DNA of 64,000 nt. Origin: Acidobacteriota bacterium. GTDB lineage: Bacteria; Acidobacteriota; Terriglobia; Acidiferrales; UBA7541. The stretch spans positions 280,434 through 344,433 of the forward strand of contig JABCZD010000006.1 in the NCBI GenBank assembly GCA_013289855.1. Direction: 5' to 3'. The notes under the pieces are model-generated. The model saw only the letters and a program-made list of their open reading frames with translations, was not told the DNA's origin and did no database searches. Shown piece after piece: positions 16,611 through 25,276 of this stretch. The translations under genes and the position numbers were made by a program. Within the stretch, counting starts at the first letter, position 1. Each line of letters opens with the position of its first letter.

Positions 16611-17927
16611 CTATTGGCCGGAGCTAGGCATAAGGTTGTAGTAGTAGGTGTAGCGCAGCTCGATGTACGGGCCGCCGAACTGTGAAGGCAATGGGTCGAA
16701 CGGGTTGGAGGCGCGGATGGAGGAGTAGGCGGCGCGGTCGAGGGGCTCCTTGCCGGATTGCCGCACGATTTCAGGATCCTCGGCGTGCACGCTGCCGTCG
16801 CGATAAATGCGGAAGGTGAGTTGCACGATGCCTTGTTCGCCGAGTTCCACGGAGGCAGGCATGACCGTGAACCAATTGCGCTTGACGGTGAGATAGACGC
16901 GCTGGAGGTAGCCGTTAAAGTCCACGCCCTCGGTGGGCGTGAGCATTTCGAGGCCGCCATAGGCTGCTCCGCCACGACCACCGCGTCCCGAGTGAATTGG
17001 GCCGCCACCGCCGATGGCGGAGGGACCGGAAGGCTTTTCTCCGCCGTGGAGTAGATCGTTGATCGAGGTTCCGGAGGTGGCCGATGACGGCAGCTGCAAA
17101 TGGGAATTCGGCGTGGGAACATCGGGGACTTCCAGTTGCAGCTTGGGCTTTGGAGTGTCGGACTTCGGCGTAGGGCCATTATCCAGCGCCGGTTGTGGCG
17201 TGTTGGATTTGGGCACCGGCGCGGCAGGGAGCTCTTTCGCAGGCTCGGGAATTTTGGGCGCCTCCACCTTGGGCGCGGGAGGCGCGACCTTGGCAACTTC
17301 GCGCGGGTCCACCTTAATGTGCGGCGCGGGAGGCGCGACCGATTTCGTTTCAAGATCCAGCATGTTTGGCGCGACGAGCGGCGTAAAGATCTGGCGGGCG
17401 ATCTCCTCGTCTTGCTTGGTGGTTGGCTTGCGCGCAAGAAACTGGATCAGCGCGAAAACCAAGACAATGTGCACCGCGACGGACGCGACGAGCTTGATGG
17501 CATCCCACTTGGTGGTTTCTTCTTCCACGCGTTCGGCGACCAAGTGAACTTCGCCGGTGGTGAAAATATCCGGCGAAACGATGTCTGGCGGAACGAACTC
17601 GGCGGGCGCGACGATATCGGGAAGTCTGGAACCGACGGGAACGGTGACGCGCTCGTCGAGGTCGGTGGGCTGCAGCGGGATGGCATGATCCTCGACGACG
17701 CCGTAAGCCTCACGATTGAGATCGCGCGGAACCACCACGCGCTTGGAAATGGAATCGAGCGGCAAGCTCGCGGGTATCGTGGAGTGGCCATCCAGGACCA
17801 CGATGGGCAGCATGGCGGGAACGAGCGTGCGTTCGTCCAGCGCGGTGGGACGGCGGCGCGTGGAAGGCTCAGCGCCGTTTTGCGCGGGCGGGCGGGCGTC
17901 GACGGGAACGAGGGTTCTGGGAATCAT
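16611..17927 (-). CDS. TonB-family energy transducer with long cytoplasmic N-terminus
   Basis: 438 residues. One membrane helix at about 144-165 (KLVASVAVHIVLVFALIQFL) is followed by a long Pro/Lys-rich spacer (200-290) spanning the periplasm. A C-terminal TonB domain comes last (GYLQRVYLTVKRNWFTVMP.., VQLTFRIYRDGSVHAEDPEIV, ending ELRYTYYYNL). It would pass proton-motive force to outer-membrane receptors. Unusually, 140 residues precede the helix, rich in Val/Pro with recurring TLVP/VVVP/VTVP and IVAP/IVSP motifs; classical TonB has only a short cytoplasmic tail. The ATG overlaps the upstream Gfo/Idh stop by four bases. ExbB/ExbD are not in the window. Confidence 0.87.
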   Translation of the reverse strand: MIPRTLVPVDARPPAQNGAEPSTRRRPTALDERTLVPAMLPIVVLDGHSTIPASLPLDSISKRVVVPRDLNREAYGVVEDHAIPLQPTDLDERVTVPVGSRLPDIVAPAEFVPPDIVSPDIFTTGEVHLVAERVEEETTKWDAIKLVASVAVHIVLVFALIQFLARKPTTKQDEEIARQIFTPLVAPNMLDLETKSVAPPAPHIKVDPREVAKVAPPAPKVEAPKIPEPAKELPAAPVPKSNTPQPALDNGPTPKSDTPKPKLQLEVPDVPTPNSHLQLPSSATSGTSINDLLHGGEKPSGPSAIGGGGPIHSGRGGRGGAAYGGLEMLTPTEGVDFNGYLQRVYLTVKRNWFTVMPASVELGEQGIVQLTFRIYRDGSVHAEDPEIVRQSGKEPLDRAAYSSIRASNPFDPLPSQFGGPYIELRYTYYYNLMPSSGQ

Positions 17928-18961
17928 TGCACTCTTTTTTCAAATAGATCGGGTGCGCCGGCTGTTGGCGCTGGCGGTTTGCTAGAGATATTGACGCTCT
18001 CCGCGTGGGCAAGGATGCTTGCCATTACGCGAGAAGCGAGGTCCAGCGCGGCGCGGCCGGCAATGCCATCGGTTACCGGCGGCTGGCGCGTCTTTACCGC
18101 TTGGATAAAGGCTTCGAGTTCCGCGCGCAGAGGCTCGGTTTCTGGCGCGGGCAATTTTTCAAAGGCAAACTCGGGCTGCGGGCCGGGGCGTTTGACGCCG
18201 ACTCGGAGCGCGTCGCGGCGCGCGTAGTCCAGGGAAATATATTCGTGCTGCTGGAAGAAGCGCATCTTGCGGACGCGTTCGGTGGAGACCCGGCTGGCCG
18301 TGACGTTGGCGACGGCGCCACCGGCGAATTCCAGGCGGGCGTGGGCGATGTCCACCTTTTCGGTGAGCACTGGGATTCCCACGGCTTTTACTTCCGTGAC
18401 GTGCTGCTTAACGATGGCGAGCAGAATGTCCAGATCGTGAATCATTAAATCAAAAATAACGTCCACGTCCAGGCTGCGCGGCGTGAAAACGCCTAAGCGG
18501 TGCACCTCGAAAAACAGCGGACGGTTGACGATGGGCTCGACGGCCACGACAGCGGGATTGAATCGTTCCACGTGGCCCACTTGCAAGATGCGCTGGTTGC
18601 GCTTGGCGGCGGCGAGCAGTTCATCGGCTTCCGCCAGAGTGGTGGCCATGGGTTTTTCGATCAAAACGTCGAGGCCCATATTCATCAGCTGGCAACCGAC
18701 TTGGCAATGCGCGATGGTGGGAACGGCGACGCTGACGGCGTCGGCGAGGTACTGCAGCTCGGCGAGCTTACTTAGCGCGGGGACATTAAATTCAGCTGCG
18801 ACGGCGGCGGCTTTGGCGGGGTCGGAATCGAATACGCCGGCGAACTCCACGGACTCCATTTCGCGGTACACGCGCGCGTGATTGCGGCCGAACTCTCCGG
18901 CGCCAACGACGGCGACGCGGAGCTTGGCCGACGAGCGACATGGGTTTGTGGGAGCGATCAT
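17924..18961 (-). CDS. Gfo/Idh/MocA-family NAD(P)-dependent oxidoreductase
   Basis: 345 residues. The N-terminal Rossmann fold shows VAVVGAGEFGRNHARVY (17-33) and the family motif DVLIEKPMATTLAEADEL with the EKP catalytic lysine. The C-terminal alpha/beta domain contains DVDVIFDLMIHDLDI. Its place inside fabZ-lpxA-lpxI-X-tonB, with 4-nt overlaps on both sides, suggests an envelope sugar substrate. A GnnA-like role (UDP-GlcNAc 3-dehydrogenase for 3-amino lipid A) is possible, but the partner transaminase GnnB is not visible here. Confidence 0.88.
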   Translation of the reverse strand: MIAPTNPCRSSAKLRVAVVGAGEFGRNHARVYREMESVEFAGVFDSDPAKAAAVAAEFNVPALSKLAELQYLADAVSVAVPTIAHCQVGCQLMNMGLDVLIEKPMATTLAEADELLAAAKRNQRILQVGHVERFNPAVVAVEPIVNRPLFFEVHRLGVFTPRSLDVDVIFDLMIHDLDILLAIVKQHVTEVKAVGIPVLTEKVDIAHARLEFAGGAVANVTASRVSTERVRKMRFFQQHEYISLDYARRDALRVGVKRPGPQPEFAFEKLPAPETEPLRAELEAFIQAVKTRQPPVTDGIAGRAALDLASRVMASILAHAESVNISSKPPAPTAGAPDLFEKRVQ

Positions 18962-19905
18962 TTTTTGTTTGTTCCCACTGACGCTGTATTTCCCGAAGAA
19001 TTGGCGCTTGGTTCCACGGAGGCTTCCGGCGGAAAAGCCTGAATGGCGATTCCCGAAGCGTCCGCAAATTCCAGCAATTTTGTGCGATCGAATAACAGCG
19101 TGCGTCCAGCATCAATGGCCAGCGCGGTAGCGCCGGCACTCTTCATGTGTTCGATGGTGGAAAAGCCGATGACGGGTACGTCAAAGCGCATGTCCTGGCC
19201 CGGTTTGCTGACCTTTATGACCACCAGGGGCTTTCCGCCGCCGCGGCCAGAGGTGATGCGGGCAGCGCGCGTGATGGTTTCGTCGGTGCCTTCCATGGCT
19301 TCCACGGCTACGCAGGCGCCATCGGAGACGACAATGGTTTGGCCAATGTCCATGGCGGAAATTTTTCTGGCGATGCCCAGGCCGTAGGCGATGTCGGAGG
19401 CTTCCTGACTATTCGGAGAGCGCTTCGTCAGCACGCCCGCGGCGGGGACTAGCGGCCGCAGGAACAATGTGGAGTCGACCAGATGAATGTGTTCATCTTC
19501 CAGAATTTTGGCTACGCCGCCGATGAGCGCGTCGGTGTTTTTTGTGGTGAGCGAAAACAGCAGCTTGGCGAGCTTCCAGTCCGGCCGGATGGAGCTGAAA
19601 ATTTTGTTGTGCTTTACCTGGCCGGCCATCACCGCTTGCGTGACGCCTTCCTGATGCAGCAGGTCGATGGCTTTACTCAGTTCGCCGAGGCTGACCCAGT
19701 GGATACGCTTGGCGCTGGCGGCGAGTTCCGGCGAAGCTTCTTCCTTGATGGCGATGACCGCCATGTCGATGCCCTGCTGGCGCGCGCCTTCCAGCACCAG
19801 AAACGGAAAGCGGCCGTTGCCAGCAATCAAACCCCATCCGGTGGCGGAATGTTTTGTGTCGGCGGTAGAAATTGCGCTGGGCATGGATGGAGCGGTGAGC
19901 GGCAC
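18958..19905 (-). CDS. lpxI: UDP-2,3-diacylglucosamine pyrophosphatase LpxI
   Basis: 315 residues. It hydrolyses UDP-2,3-diacylglucosamine to lipid X in lipid A synthesis; LpxI replaces LpxH in many bacteria. Diagnostic stretches are WGLIAGNGRFPFLVLEGARQ near the N-terminus, VMAGQVKHNKIFS, and the C-terminal half with VVSDGACVAVEAMEGTDETI and PVIGFSTIEHMKSAGATALA. Both ends carry short extensions (about 20 residues N-terminal, 25 Ser/Asn-rich C-terminal). It follows lpxA by one base and overlaps the Gfo/Idh gene. Confidence 0.93.
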   Translation of the reverse strand: MPLTAPSMPSAISTADTKHSATGWGLIAGNGRFPFLVLEGARQQGIDMAVIAIKEEASPELAASAKRIHWVSLGELSKAIDLLHQEGVTQAVMAGQVKHNKIFSSIRPDWKLAKLLFSLTTKNTDALIGGVAKILEDEHIHLVDSTLFLRPLVPAAGVLTKRSPNSQEASDIAYGLGIARKISAMDIGQTIVVSDGACVAVEAMEGTDETITRAARITSGRGGGKPLVVIKVSKPGQDMRFDVPVIGFSTIEHMKSAGATALAIDAGRTLLFDRTKLLEFADASGIAIQAFPPEASVEPSANSSGNTASVGTNKK

Positions 19906-19906
19906 G

Positions 19907-20692
19907 CTATTTGACGATGCCGCGCTCGGCGCTTTCGATGAATTGGATCAGTTCCTGCACATCCGCGGAGCCGCCCAGAGTTTTCTTCATTTCTTCGAGC
20001 GCTTGCGTGGTGTTGAGCTTGGCGCGCAGCAGCAGGCGGTACGCGATCTTCAGGGCGGCGAGGCGCTCGGCGGAAAAACCTTTGCGTTGCAAGCCGATGG
20101 CGTTGATGCCGTAGCTCGTGGTCTGCCGTTCAGTAACCACGCGAGAAAACGGCGGAACGTCTTGCGTGATGACCGTGGAGGCGCCGATGTACGCGTAGCG
20201 GCCGATGCGGCAGAACTGGTGCACCGGCGAGAATGCGCCAACGGTGGCGAAGTCTTCCACGGTGACGTGTCCGGCGAGCGTGGCGCCGTTGGCGAAAATG
20301 GTTTGGTTGCCGACGTGGCAATCGTGGGCCACGTGCGAAGAGGCCATGAACAGGCTGCCGTTGCCGATGGTGGTGACGCCGCCGCCGCCCACGGTGCCGC
20401 GGCTGACGGTGACATTTTCGCGAAAAGTATTTTCGTTGCCGATGAGCAGGCGCGTTTTCTCGCCGGCAAATTTCAGATCCTGCGGATCGCCGCCTACAGA
20501 GGAGAAGGGATGAAAAATATTTTTGCGGCCGGCGACGGTAGGCCCAGTGATGACCGCGTGCGAATGAACGATGCAGCCTTCGCCGAGTTGTACGTCTTCG
20601 CCGATCACGGCATACGCGCCAATGGTCACGCTGGTCGCGATTTTTGCGCCGCGGGCGACGCTGGCTTGTTCGTGAATGGCCTGCGTGGTCAT
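19907..20692 (-). CDS. lpxA: UDP-N-acetylglucosamine acyltransferase
   Basis: 261 residues. It catalyses the first step of lipid A synthesis, transferring an acyl chain from acyl-ACP to UDP-GlcNAc. Left-handed beta-helix hexapeptide repeats run through the first 190 residues. The catalytic histidine is His123 in SSHVAHDCHVGNQ. GGDPQDLKF is the typical substrate loop, and the C-terminal helical domain begins near INAIGLQRKGFS. It overlaps fabZ by four bases. LpxD and LpxC are not in the window. Confidence 0.96.
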   Translation of the reverse strand: MTTQAIHEQASVARGAKIATSVTIGAYAVIGEDVQLGEGCIVHSHAVITGPTVAGRKNIFHPFSSVGGDPQDLKFAGEKTRLLIGNENTFRENVTVSRGTVGGGGVTTIGNGSLFMASSHVAHDCHVGNQTIFANGATLAGHVTVEDFATVGAFSPVHQFCRIGRYAYIGASTVITQDVPPFSRVVTERQTTSYGINAIGLQRKGFSAERLAALKIAYRLLLRAKLNTTQALEEMKKTLGGSADVQELIQFIESAERGIVK

Positions 20693-21198
20693 TTCAAGAC
20701 TTTTGCGGATTCGGTCGCGGTGGACTCCGCGGCGGCAGATGAATTGGCGCTGTCAACTGGGGCGTCGCGGTCAATCATGCGGCACATTAGCGTGGCTTCC
20801 GCGCAGAGATTTCCGTCAACGGTGGCGCGGCCTTCGAGTTTGCAAAAATCGCGGCGCCAGGAAACCAGATTCATTTCGATGCGTAGCTGGTCGCCGGGAA
20901 CCACCGGGCGGCGAAAGCGCGCGTCGTCCACGGCCACAAAATAAAGCAATTTCTTCTCGCGATCGGGAACTTCCATCAGGCAGAGCACCCCGCCGGTTTG
21001 CGCCATGGCTTCAATGATCAGCACGCCGGGCATCACCGGTTTGCCGGGGAAATGGCCCTGAAAATAGGATTCGTTGATGCTGACATTCTTGATGCCGACG
21101 ATGCGCTTGAGCGGTTCGACCTCAAGAATGCCATCCACCATAAGAAATGGATAACGATGGGGAAGAAGTTTTTGTATGGCTACCGCGTCCATCAGCAT
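20689..21198 (-). CDS. fabZ: 3-hydroxyacyl-[acyl-carrier-protein] dehydratase
   Basis: 169 residues. It dehydrates beta-hydroxyacyl-ACP in fatty-acid elongation and competes with LpxA for the same substrates, hence the operon. The hot-dog fold signatures are clear: [25 protein letters not shown] with catalytic His49, and IIEAMAQ with Glu63. A Ser/Ala-rich C-terminal tail of about 20 residues is extra. It is the first visible gene of the minus-strand envelope operon; its promoter must lie in 21199-21436. Confidence 0.96.
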   Translation of the reverse strand: MLMDAVAIQKLLPHRYPFLMVDGILEVEPLKRIVGIKNVSINESYFQGHFPGKPVMPGVLIIEAMAQTGGVLCLMEVPDREKKLLYFVAVDDARFRRPVVPGDQLRIEMNLVSWRRDFCKLEGRATVDGNLCAEATLMCRMIDRDAPVDSANSSAAAESTATESAKVLK

Positions 21199-21302
21199 GC
21201 GTCTCTCCTGAAGCGATGCAAGCGCCCCTGTCGCACCTTTGAGAATGGCTTGGCAAACTTCTTATTATATGCGAACTGGCGCAAGATTTGCGAGACGGTT
21301 TG

Positions 21303-21382
21303 GTAGCCCAGGCACTCTTGCCTGTGCTGCGACTGCTACCCTGTCCTCGAACCCAGCGCACAGGCAAGAGTGCCTGGGCTAC
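21303..21382. repeat. 25-bp perfect inverted repeat between fabZ and a divergent M20 gene
   Basis: Left arm 21303-21327 starts GTAGCCCAGGCACTC; right arm 21358-21382 is its exact reverse complement. They are separated by 30 nt. The outer ends read GTAGCC/GGCTAC, like the tails of other palindromes here. It is too far from any U-run to be a simple terminator. Confidence 0.85.
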
Positions 21383-21436
21383 TAGGGCGTCCGGACCCTT
21401 GCCGCGGGCAGCGAGCGTTGCTAGCATCGACGGCGC

Positions 21437-22633
21437 ATGCCGGACAGCATCAATGCAAAAAATCTGTTAAAGAAGTTGCGGGCGCAAACTCCCGAGATGC
21501 TGGCCTGTTTGCGACGATTCGTGGAGTGCGAGTCTCCAAGCCTGGAGAAAGCGGCTGCGGATCGCTGCTGCGCGTTGATTACAAAAGAATGGCGCGCTGC
21601 GGGCGCTCACGTGGAACGCGTGCCGAACGCGAAGCGCGGCGATCACTTGCGCATCGTGTGGCAGCCGCGTGAAGCGCGCGCGATGCGCTCAACAGACCAA
21701 CTGCTCGTGCTGGGACACTACGACACGGTTTACGCGTCCGGCTCACTCCGCCGCATGCCGTTTCGCGTGAAAGGCGGAAAGGCGTTCGGGCCGGGCGTCT
21801 TTGATATGAAGGCCGGGATCGTGCAGGCGCTATTCGCATTTCGCGCACTGCAGGAATTGCAAGCCGCCTCCGCGAGCTCATCCCAGTCGAAGCTGCGGAA
21901 GCGCGTAGTTTTTCTGTGGACTTCGGACGAAGAAATTGGCAGCGGGACCTCGCGCAAATTGCTGGAGGCGGAGGCGCGACGCAGTGAAGCGGTCTTTGTA
22001 CTGGAGCCGGCATTTGGCGCACGCGGCTTGCTAAAGACTTCGCGCAAAGGCGTCGGCGAAGTGGAATTGATTGTGCGCGGACGCGCCTCGCACGTAGGTC
22101 TAGCCCCTCATGATGGCGTAAACGCCATTCACGAGTTGGCGCTGCAAATTTCGCGCGTGGAAACATGGAACGATCTAAAGCGCGGCATCAGCGTCAACGC
22201 GGACATCGTCGAAGGCGGCACGCGAACGAATGTGATTGCAGATCGCGCCCGCGCAGTTTTTGATTTGCGCGCGCTGAGCGTTGCGGACATGCGGCGAATC
22301 GAAGAGCGTCTGCGCGAATTGCGGCCGTTCAATCGCCGCGCGAAACTAGAAATAAGCGGAGGCTTCGACCGCCCACCACTCGAGCGAAAAATGAGCGCAG
22401 CCTTGTTCGCGCGAACCAAGACGATCGCTGACGAGCTCGGCATCGACCTGGGCGAATGCTGCGCAGGCGGCGGCTCCGACGGCAACCTTACGGCAGCGCT
22501 TGGCGTGCCAACGCTCGATGGTCTGGGCGCTGTCGGCGACGGCGCACATTCCCCGGGTGAACACATCGTCGTATCGAAAATGGCTGAGCGCACGGCTCTA
22601 ACCGCGCGAATCTTGTACCAGAGCTCAAACTGA
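21437..22633 (+). CDS. M20-family metallopeptidase (glutamate carboxypeptidase / ArgE-DapE type)
   Basis: 398 residues, no signal peptide. Zinc ligands are readable: His in LVLGHYDTVY, the bridging Asp in GPGVFDMKAGI, the Glu pair in WTSDEEIGSGTS, and the final His in GDGAHSPGEHIV. The dimerisation domain begins at GRASHVGLAPHDGVNAIHEL. The overall order matches carboxypeptidase G2-like enzymes that release C-terminal glutamate, but the substrate is unknown. A single gene divergent from the fabZ operon. It is distinct from the secreted M20 at 11858. Confidence 0.88.
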   Translation: MPDSINAKNLLKKLRAQTPEMLACLRRFVECESPSLEKAAADRCCALITKEWRAAGAHVERVPNAKRGDHLRIVWQPREARAMRSTDQLLVLGHYDTVYASGSLRRMPFRVKGGKAFGPGVFDMKAGIVQALFAFRALQELQAASASSSQSKLRKRVVFLWTSDEEIGSGTSRKLLEAEARRSEAVFVLEPAFGARGLLKTSRKGVGEVELIVRGRASHVGLAPHDGVNAIHELALQISRVETWNDLKRGISVNADIVEGGTRTNVIADRARAVFDLRALSVADMRRIEERLRELRPFNRRAKLEISGGFDRPPLERKMSAALFARTKTIADELGIDLGECCAGGGSDGNLTAALGVPTLDGLGAVGDGAHSPGEHIVVSKMAERTALTARILYQSSN

Positions 22634-22747
22634 TCAAAGCACTGTTCAAAAATAAGCAGTCGGCAGCGGGAACTTTTGCACTATCCGCGGCCTCTATCTC
22701 TCAGCGCTGCAAGAGCGAGCGTAGGAACGCAGCGATAAGAGGGGGCC

Positions 22748-23659
22748 ATGGTCGAAACCAATAAACGTCGTTCCCTGGCAAAACGAATCGCATTGGTGGT
22801 CGGTGGATTCATTGTGTTTACGCTGCTCTTCGCTGTCGCGTGCCGGATTGCGGTCGAGCAATTATTTCGTGGCATCGAATCCTCGCGCTCGACTGGGCTG
22901 TCGTCCGGTTGGGATACTCGGGCGATGTGGGGCGACGTTGGCTCCTCAGGTGGATACCAGTTGGGAAGCGGACGCTGGATTTCTCGCAATGCGGACCTGC
23001 GCTTGCAAACGGATGCTTTTGAGCGCGGCCGCACCAGTGTTAATCAGATCGCGGCAGCGCACCACGGTTTTCTCGAACATCTCGCGACCGAAAGCCGCAC
23101 CGGGCGAGGGCGCGTGCTATCGGCGACGGTGTCCGTTCCAGCGACAGAATTTGATGTAGCTCTGGCAGATCTGAAGAAACTAGGTCGCGTAGAAGCGATG
23201 GCCGAAGGCGGAGAAGATTCTGCAGTGAAACTGGAAAACGCCGCGCGAAACGTCGAAGCGACAAAGATTACGCTGGAACGATTGCAAAACCTGCAGCGCG
23301 ATCGCAAAGGGCAACTGCACGATGCGCTGGAAGTCGAGAAAGAAATTGCACAAACGGATTCGGCGGTTCGCGAGGCCATTCGGCAGAGGGACAATTTGCT
23401 TTCCACGGTCGCTCAAGCGCACATCCAATTGACTTTGCTGGAGGATTTTCGAGCGCCGCTGGAGGCTCGCTTCGGCGGAGCGTGGCTCGGTATTCGGAAT
23501 TCAATCATAGAAGGAGTTAGCACGACGCTCTCATCGTTGACCACGATGTTCGGCATGGCTTTTGAATACGGACTGCCCATTGCTTTCTGGTGCCTTATTC
23601 TGTTTTGGCCGGGTAAGGCTGCTTGGCGGCACTTGCGAGCGAGAAGCGCAGCCGTCTAG
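22748..23659 (+). CDS. DUF4349-type membrane-anchored protein
   Basis: 303 residues. An N-terminal membrane helix (13-32) is followed by the DUF4349 pattern: two beta/alpha units (DLRLQTDAFERGRTSVNQ.., SATVSVPATEFDVALADLKKLG) and a long coiled coil (about 175-225). A C-terminal hydrophobic segment (270-290) ends it. The domain faces the outside. The biological role of this family is not established. Its stop codon overlaps that of the convergent gene (23656-23659). Confidence 0.8.
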   Translation: MVETNKRRSLAKRIALVVGGFIVFTLLFAVACRIAVEQLFRGIESSRSTGLSSGWDTRAMWGDVGSSGGYQLGSGRWISRNADLRLQTDAFERGRTSVNQIAAAHHGFLEHLATESRTGRGRVLSATVSVPATEFDVALADLKKLGRVEAMAEGGEDSAVKLENAARNVEATKITLERLQNLQRDRKGQLHDALEVEKEIAQTDSAVREAIRQRDNLLSTVAQAHIQLTLLEDFRAPLEARFGGAWLGIRNSIIEGVSTTLSSLTTMFGMAFEYGLPIAFWCLILFWPGKAAWRHLRARSAAV

Positions 23660-25197
23660 TGCACGTAATTTTTGCGCAGATACTCCGCGGTGGATTGCGA
23701 GACGTCGGCGTAATCGCTATGCAACACTTCGCGAAGCGCGGCTTCAGTAGGCTGGCCCGCGCCGATGCGGTCCAGGATGCGCTCGATGTCGCTCATGCCG
23801 TCGCTTTCGACGATGTATTCGATATTGGCGAGGGCCCAAGCGTAGGCGTAAGCCGCCTGATCGCTATTCAAACTCATCCATGAGCCTTCCAGATGTCCTA
23901 GCGCGGCGGCGTGACCGTCCGCGTAAATTTGCGTTAGCGTGGCGGCGTTTTCGCTGCTGCGCTGACCTTCCATCCATTGCGCCAAGCCTTCCTGAATCCA
24001 CGTGGGCGCGCGGCCGCGCGTTTTCTGCCCCACGAAGCTGTGCGTCAATTCGTGTTTCAACACGCGGGAAAGTTCCGGCGTCACAGCAGTCAGTCCCTGC
24101 ACCGGCACGCGGATGCGGCCATCGTTGAGCGCACCGACCCATCCGGGCGCCTTGGTAATGTCCGCGAAAGCTTGCTGGGTGTAGAGAATTACGCCGATAG
24201 GATCCGGCGGCGTAAAGTTCAGTTCCGATTCGATGGCGGCGAAATGCATTTCGAGGGTGCGCAGCACGTCGCGCGCCAGCGCGGGTTCAGCGGTGCCGCT
24301 GTATTTCAGCGTGAAGTGCGCGCTTTCGTTTTCTTTGTAGCTTTCTTCTTCCTGCTTGTCGCGCATCGCTTTATCGAGCGCGGCTTGCACTTCTGGATCG
24401 GGACGCAGCGCCAGCGAGCGCTTCCACTCGTTCACGGCCTGATCCATTTTGTTCATGCCGTAGTAGGACCAGCCGGCAAGTTTGGGGATATCGGGATTGT
24501 CAGGCGCGGTGCGGCGGGCGCGTTCCAGATACTCGAGCGATTGCGTGTACTCGCTGCGGCGCAAATGCAAATACGCGACGTTCATCAGCAGCACGGGTTC
24601 CTGGGGCGCGTAGGTGAGCGCGGTGCGTTCATCGGCGAGCGCGCGCTCCATGTCCCCATGCGCCAGCTCAAACATGGCGGCGGCGTGATGCGCGACGGCG
24701 GCGGGAACTTCCGCCGAGGTGCCTCCGGTGCGCGCCTGGCCTTCGAGCTTGGCGATGTACACGCGATCGACCGCGCCATCGTGCACAGCGAGCTGCGCGA
24801 TTTCGCTGCCGCCCGCGGACGGCTCGATGGCGGGAGGGGTGATGGCCAGGTTGGCGGCATCGGCCCCGGGAGCACCGGGCATGGCTACGGAGCCACCCTT
24901 TTCAATGTGGTCGACGATGGACTTGGGCAGGCTGAGCTCACCCGCGGAGGTTTCGTATTTGATCTTGTCGCCGGCTTCGACCACGTTGAGCGCGGTGATG
25001 CGGCGGCCGTTCTTGAGGACGATGGTGTCGGCGGAGGCTGGCTCGACGGCGAACGACACGGCAAAAATCGCGGCTAACGCGACGGCCGGAAGCCTCGTTC
25101 GGACCGCGGCGGCGGCATGCGTCAGAACCACCATTGCGGCGCGGGCTGCGTCTAAAGATAGCAGTAGCGAGCCGGGCCGCAGTGTCGAAGGTCGCAT
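23656..25197 (-). CDS. Secreted TPR protein with DUF1570/peptidase-MA-like metalloprotease domain
   Basis: 513 residues from the longest frame; an ATG at 25134 would give a neater signal peptide (hydrophobic stretch ending EPASA). The order is an N-terminal beta domain (TIVLKNGRRITALNVVEAGD), TPR repeats at about 175-270 (LLMNVAYLHLRRSEYTQSLEY, KLAGWSYYGMNKMDQAVNEW), then a gluzincin-type domain. That domain has HELTH near residue 380 and a downstream WIQEGLAQW glutamate. It is probably a periplasmic or outer-membrane peptidase. Substrate unknown. It is divergent from the M1 peptidase gene. Confidence 0.82.
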   Translation of the reverse strand: MRPSTLRPGSLLLSLDAARAAMVVLTHAAAAVRTRLPAVALAAIFAVSFAVEPASADTIVLKNGRRITALNVVEAGDKIKYETSAGELSLPKSIVDHIEKGGSVAMPGAPGADAANLAITPPAIEPSAGGSEIAQLAVHDGAVDRVYIAKLEGQARTGGTSAEVPAAVAHHAAAMFELAHGDMERALADERTALTYAPQEPVLLMNVAYLHLRRSEYTQSLEYLERARRTAPDNPDIPKLAGWSYYGMNKMDQAVNEWKRSLALRPDPEVQAALDKAMRDKQEEESYKENESAHFTLKYSGTAEPALARDVLRTLEMHFAAIESELNFTPPDPIGVILYTQQAFADITKAPGWVGALNDGRIRVPVQGLTAVTPELSRVLKHELTHSFVGQKTRGRAPTWIQEGLAQWMEGQRSSENAATLTQIYADGHAAALGHLEGSWMSLNSDQAAYAYAWALANIEYIVESDGMSDIERILDRIGAGQPTEAALREVLHSDYADVSQSTAEYLRKNYVH

Positions 25198-25276
25198 CTC
25201 ACCATTCTAATGCGCTGCGGCAGGCAAACCGCCGATGAGCTTGTTCCGCATTGCCGAAAGTGACTACACTCGCGCG

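Noticed and set aside
19667..20944. 425-codon plus frame antisense to lpxI and lpxA
   Set aside because: Overlaps two certain genes; composition follows the complement of the hexapeptide repeats.
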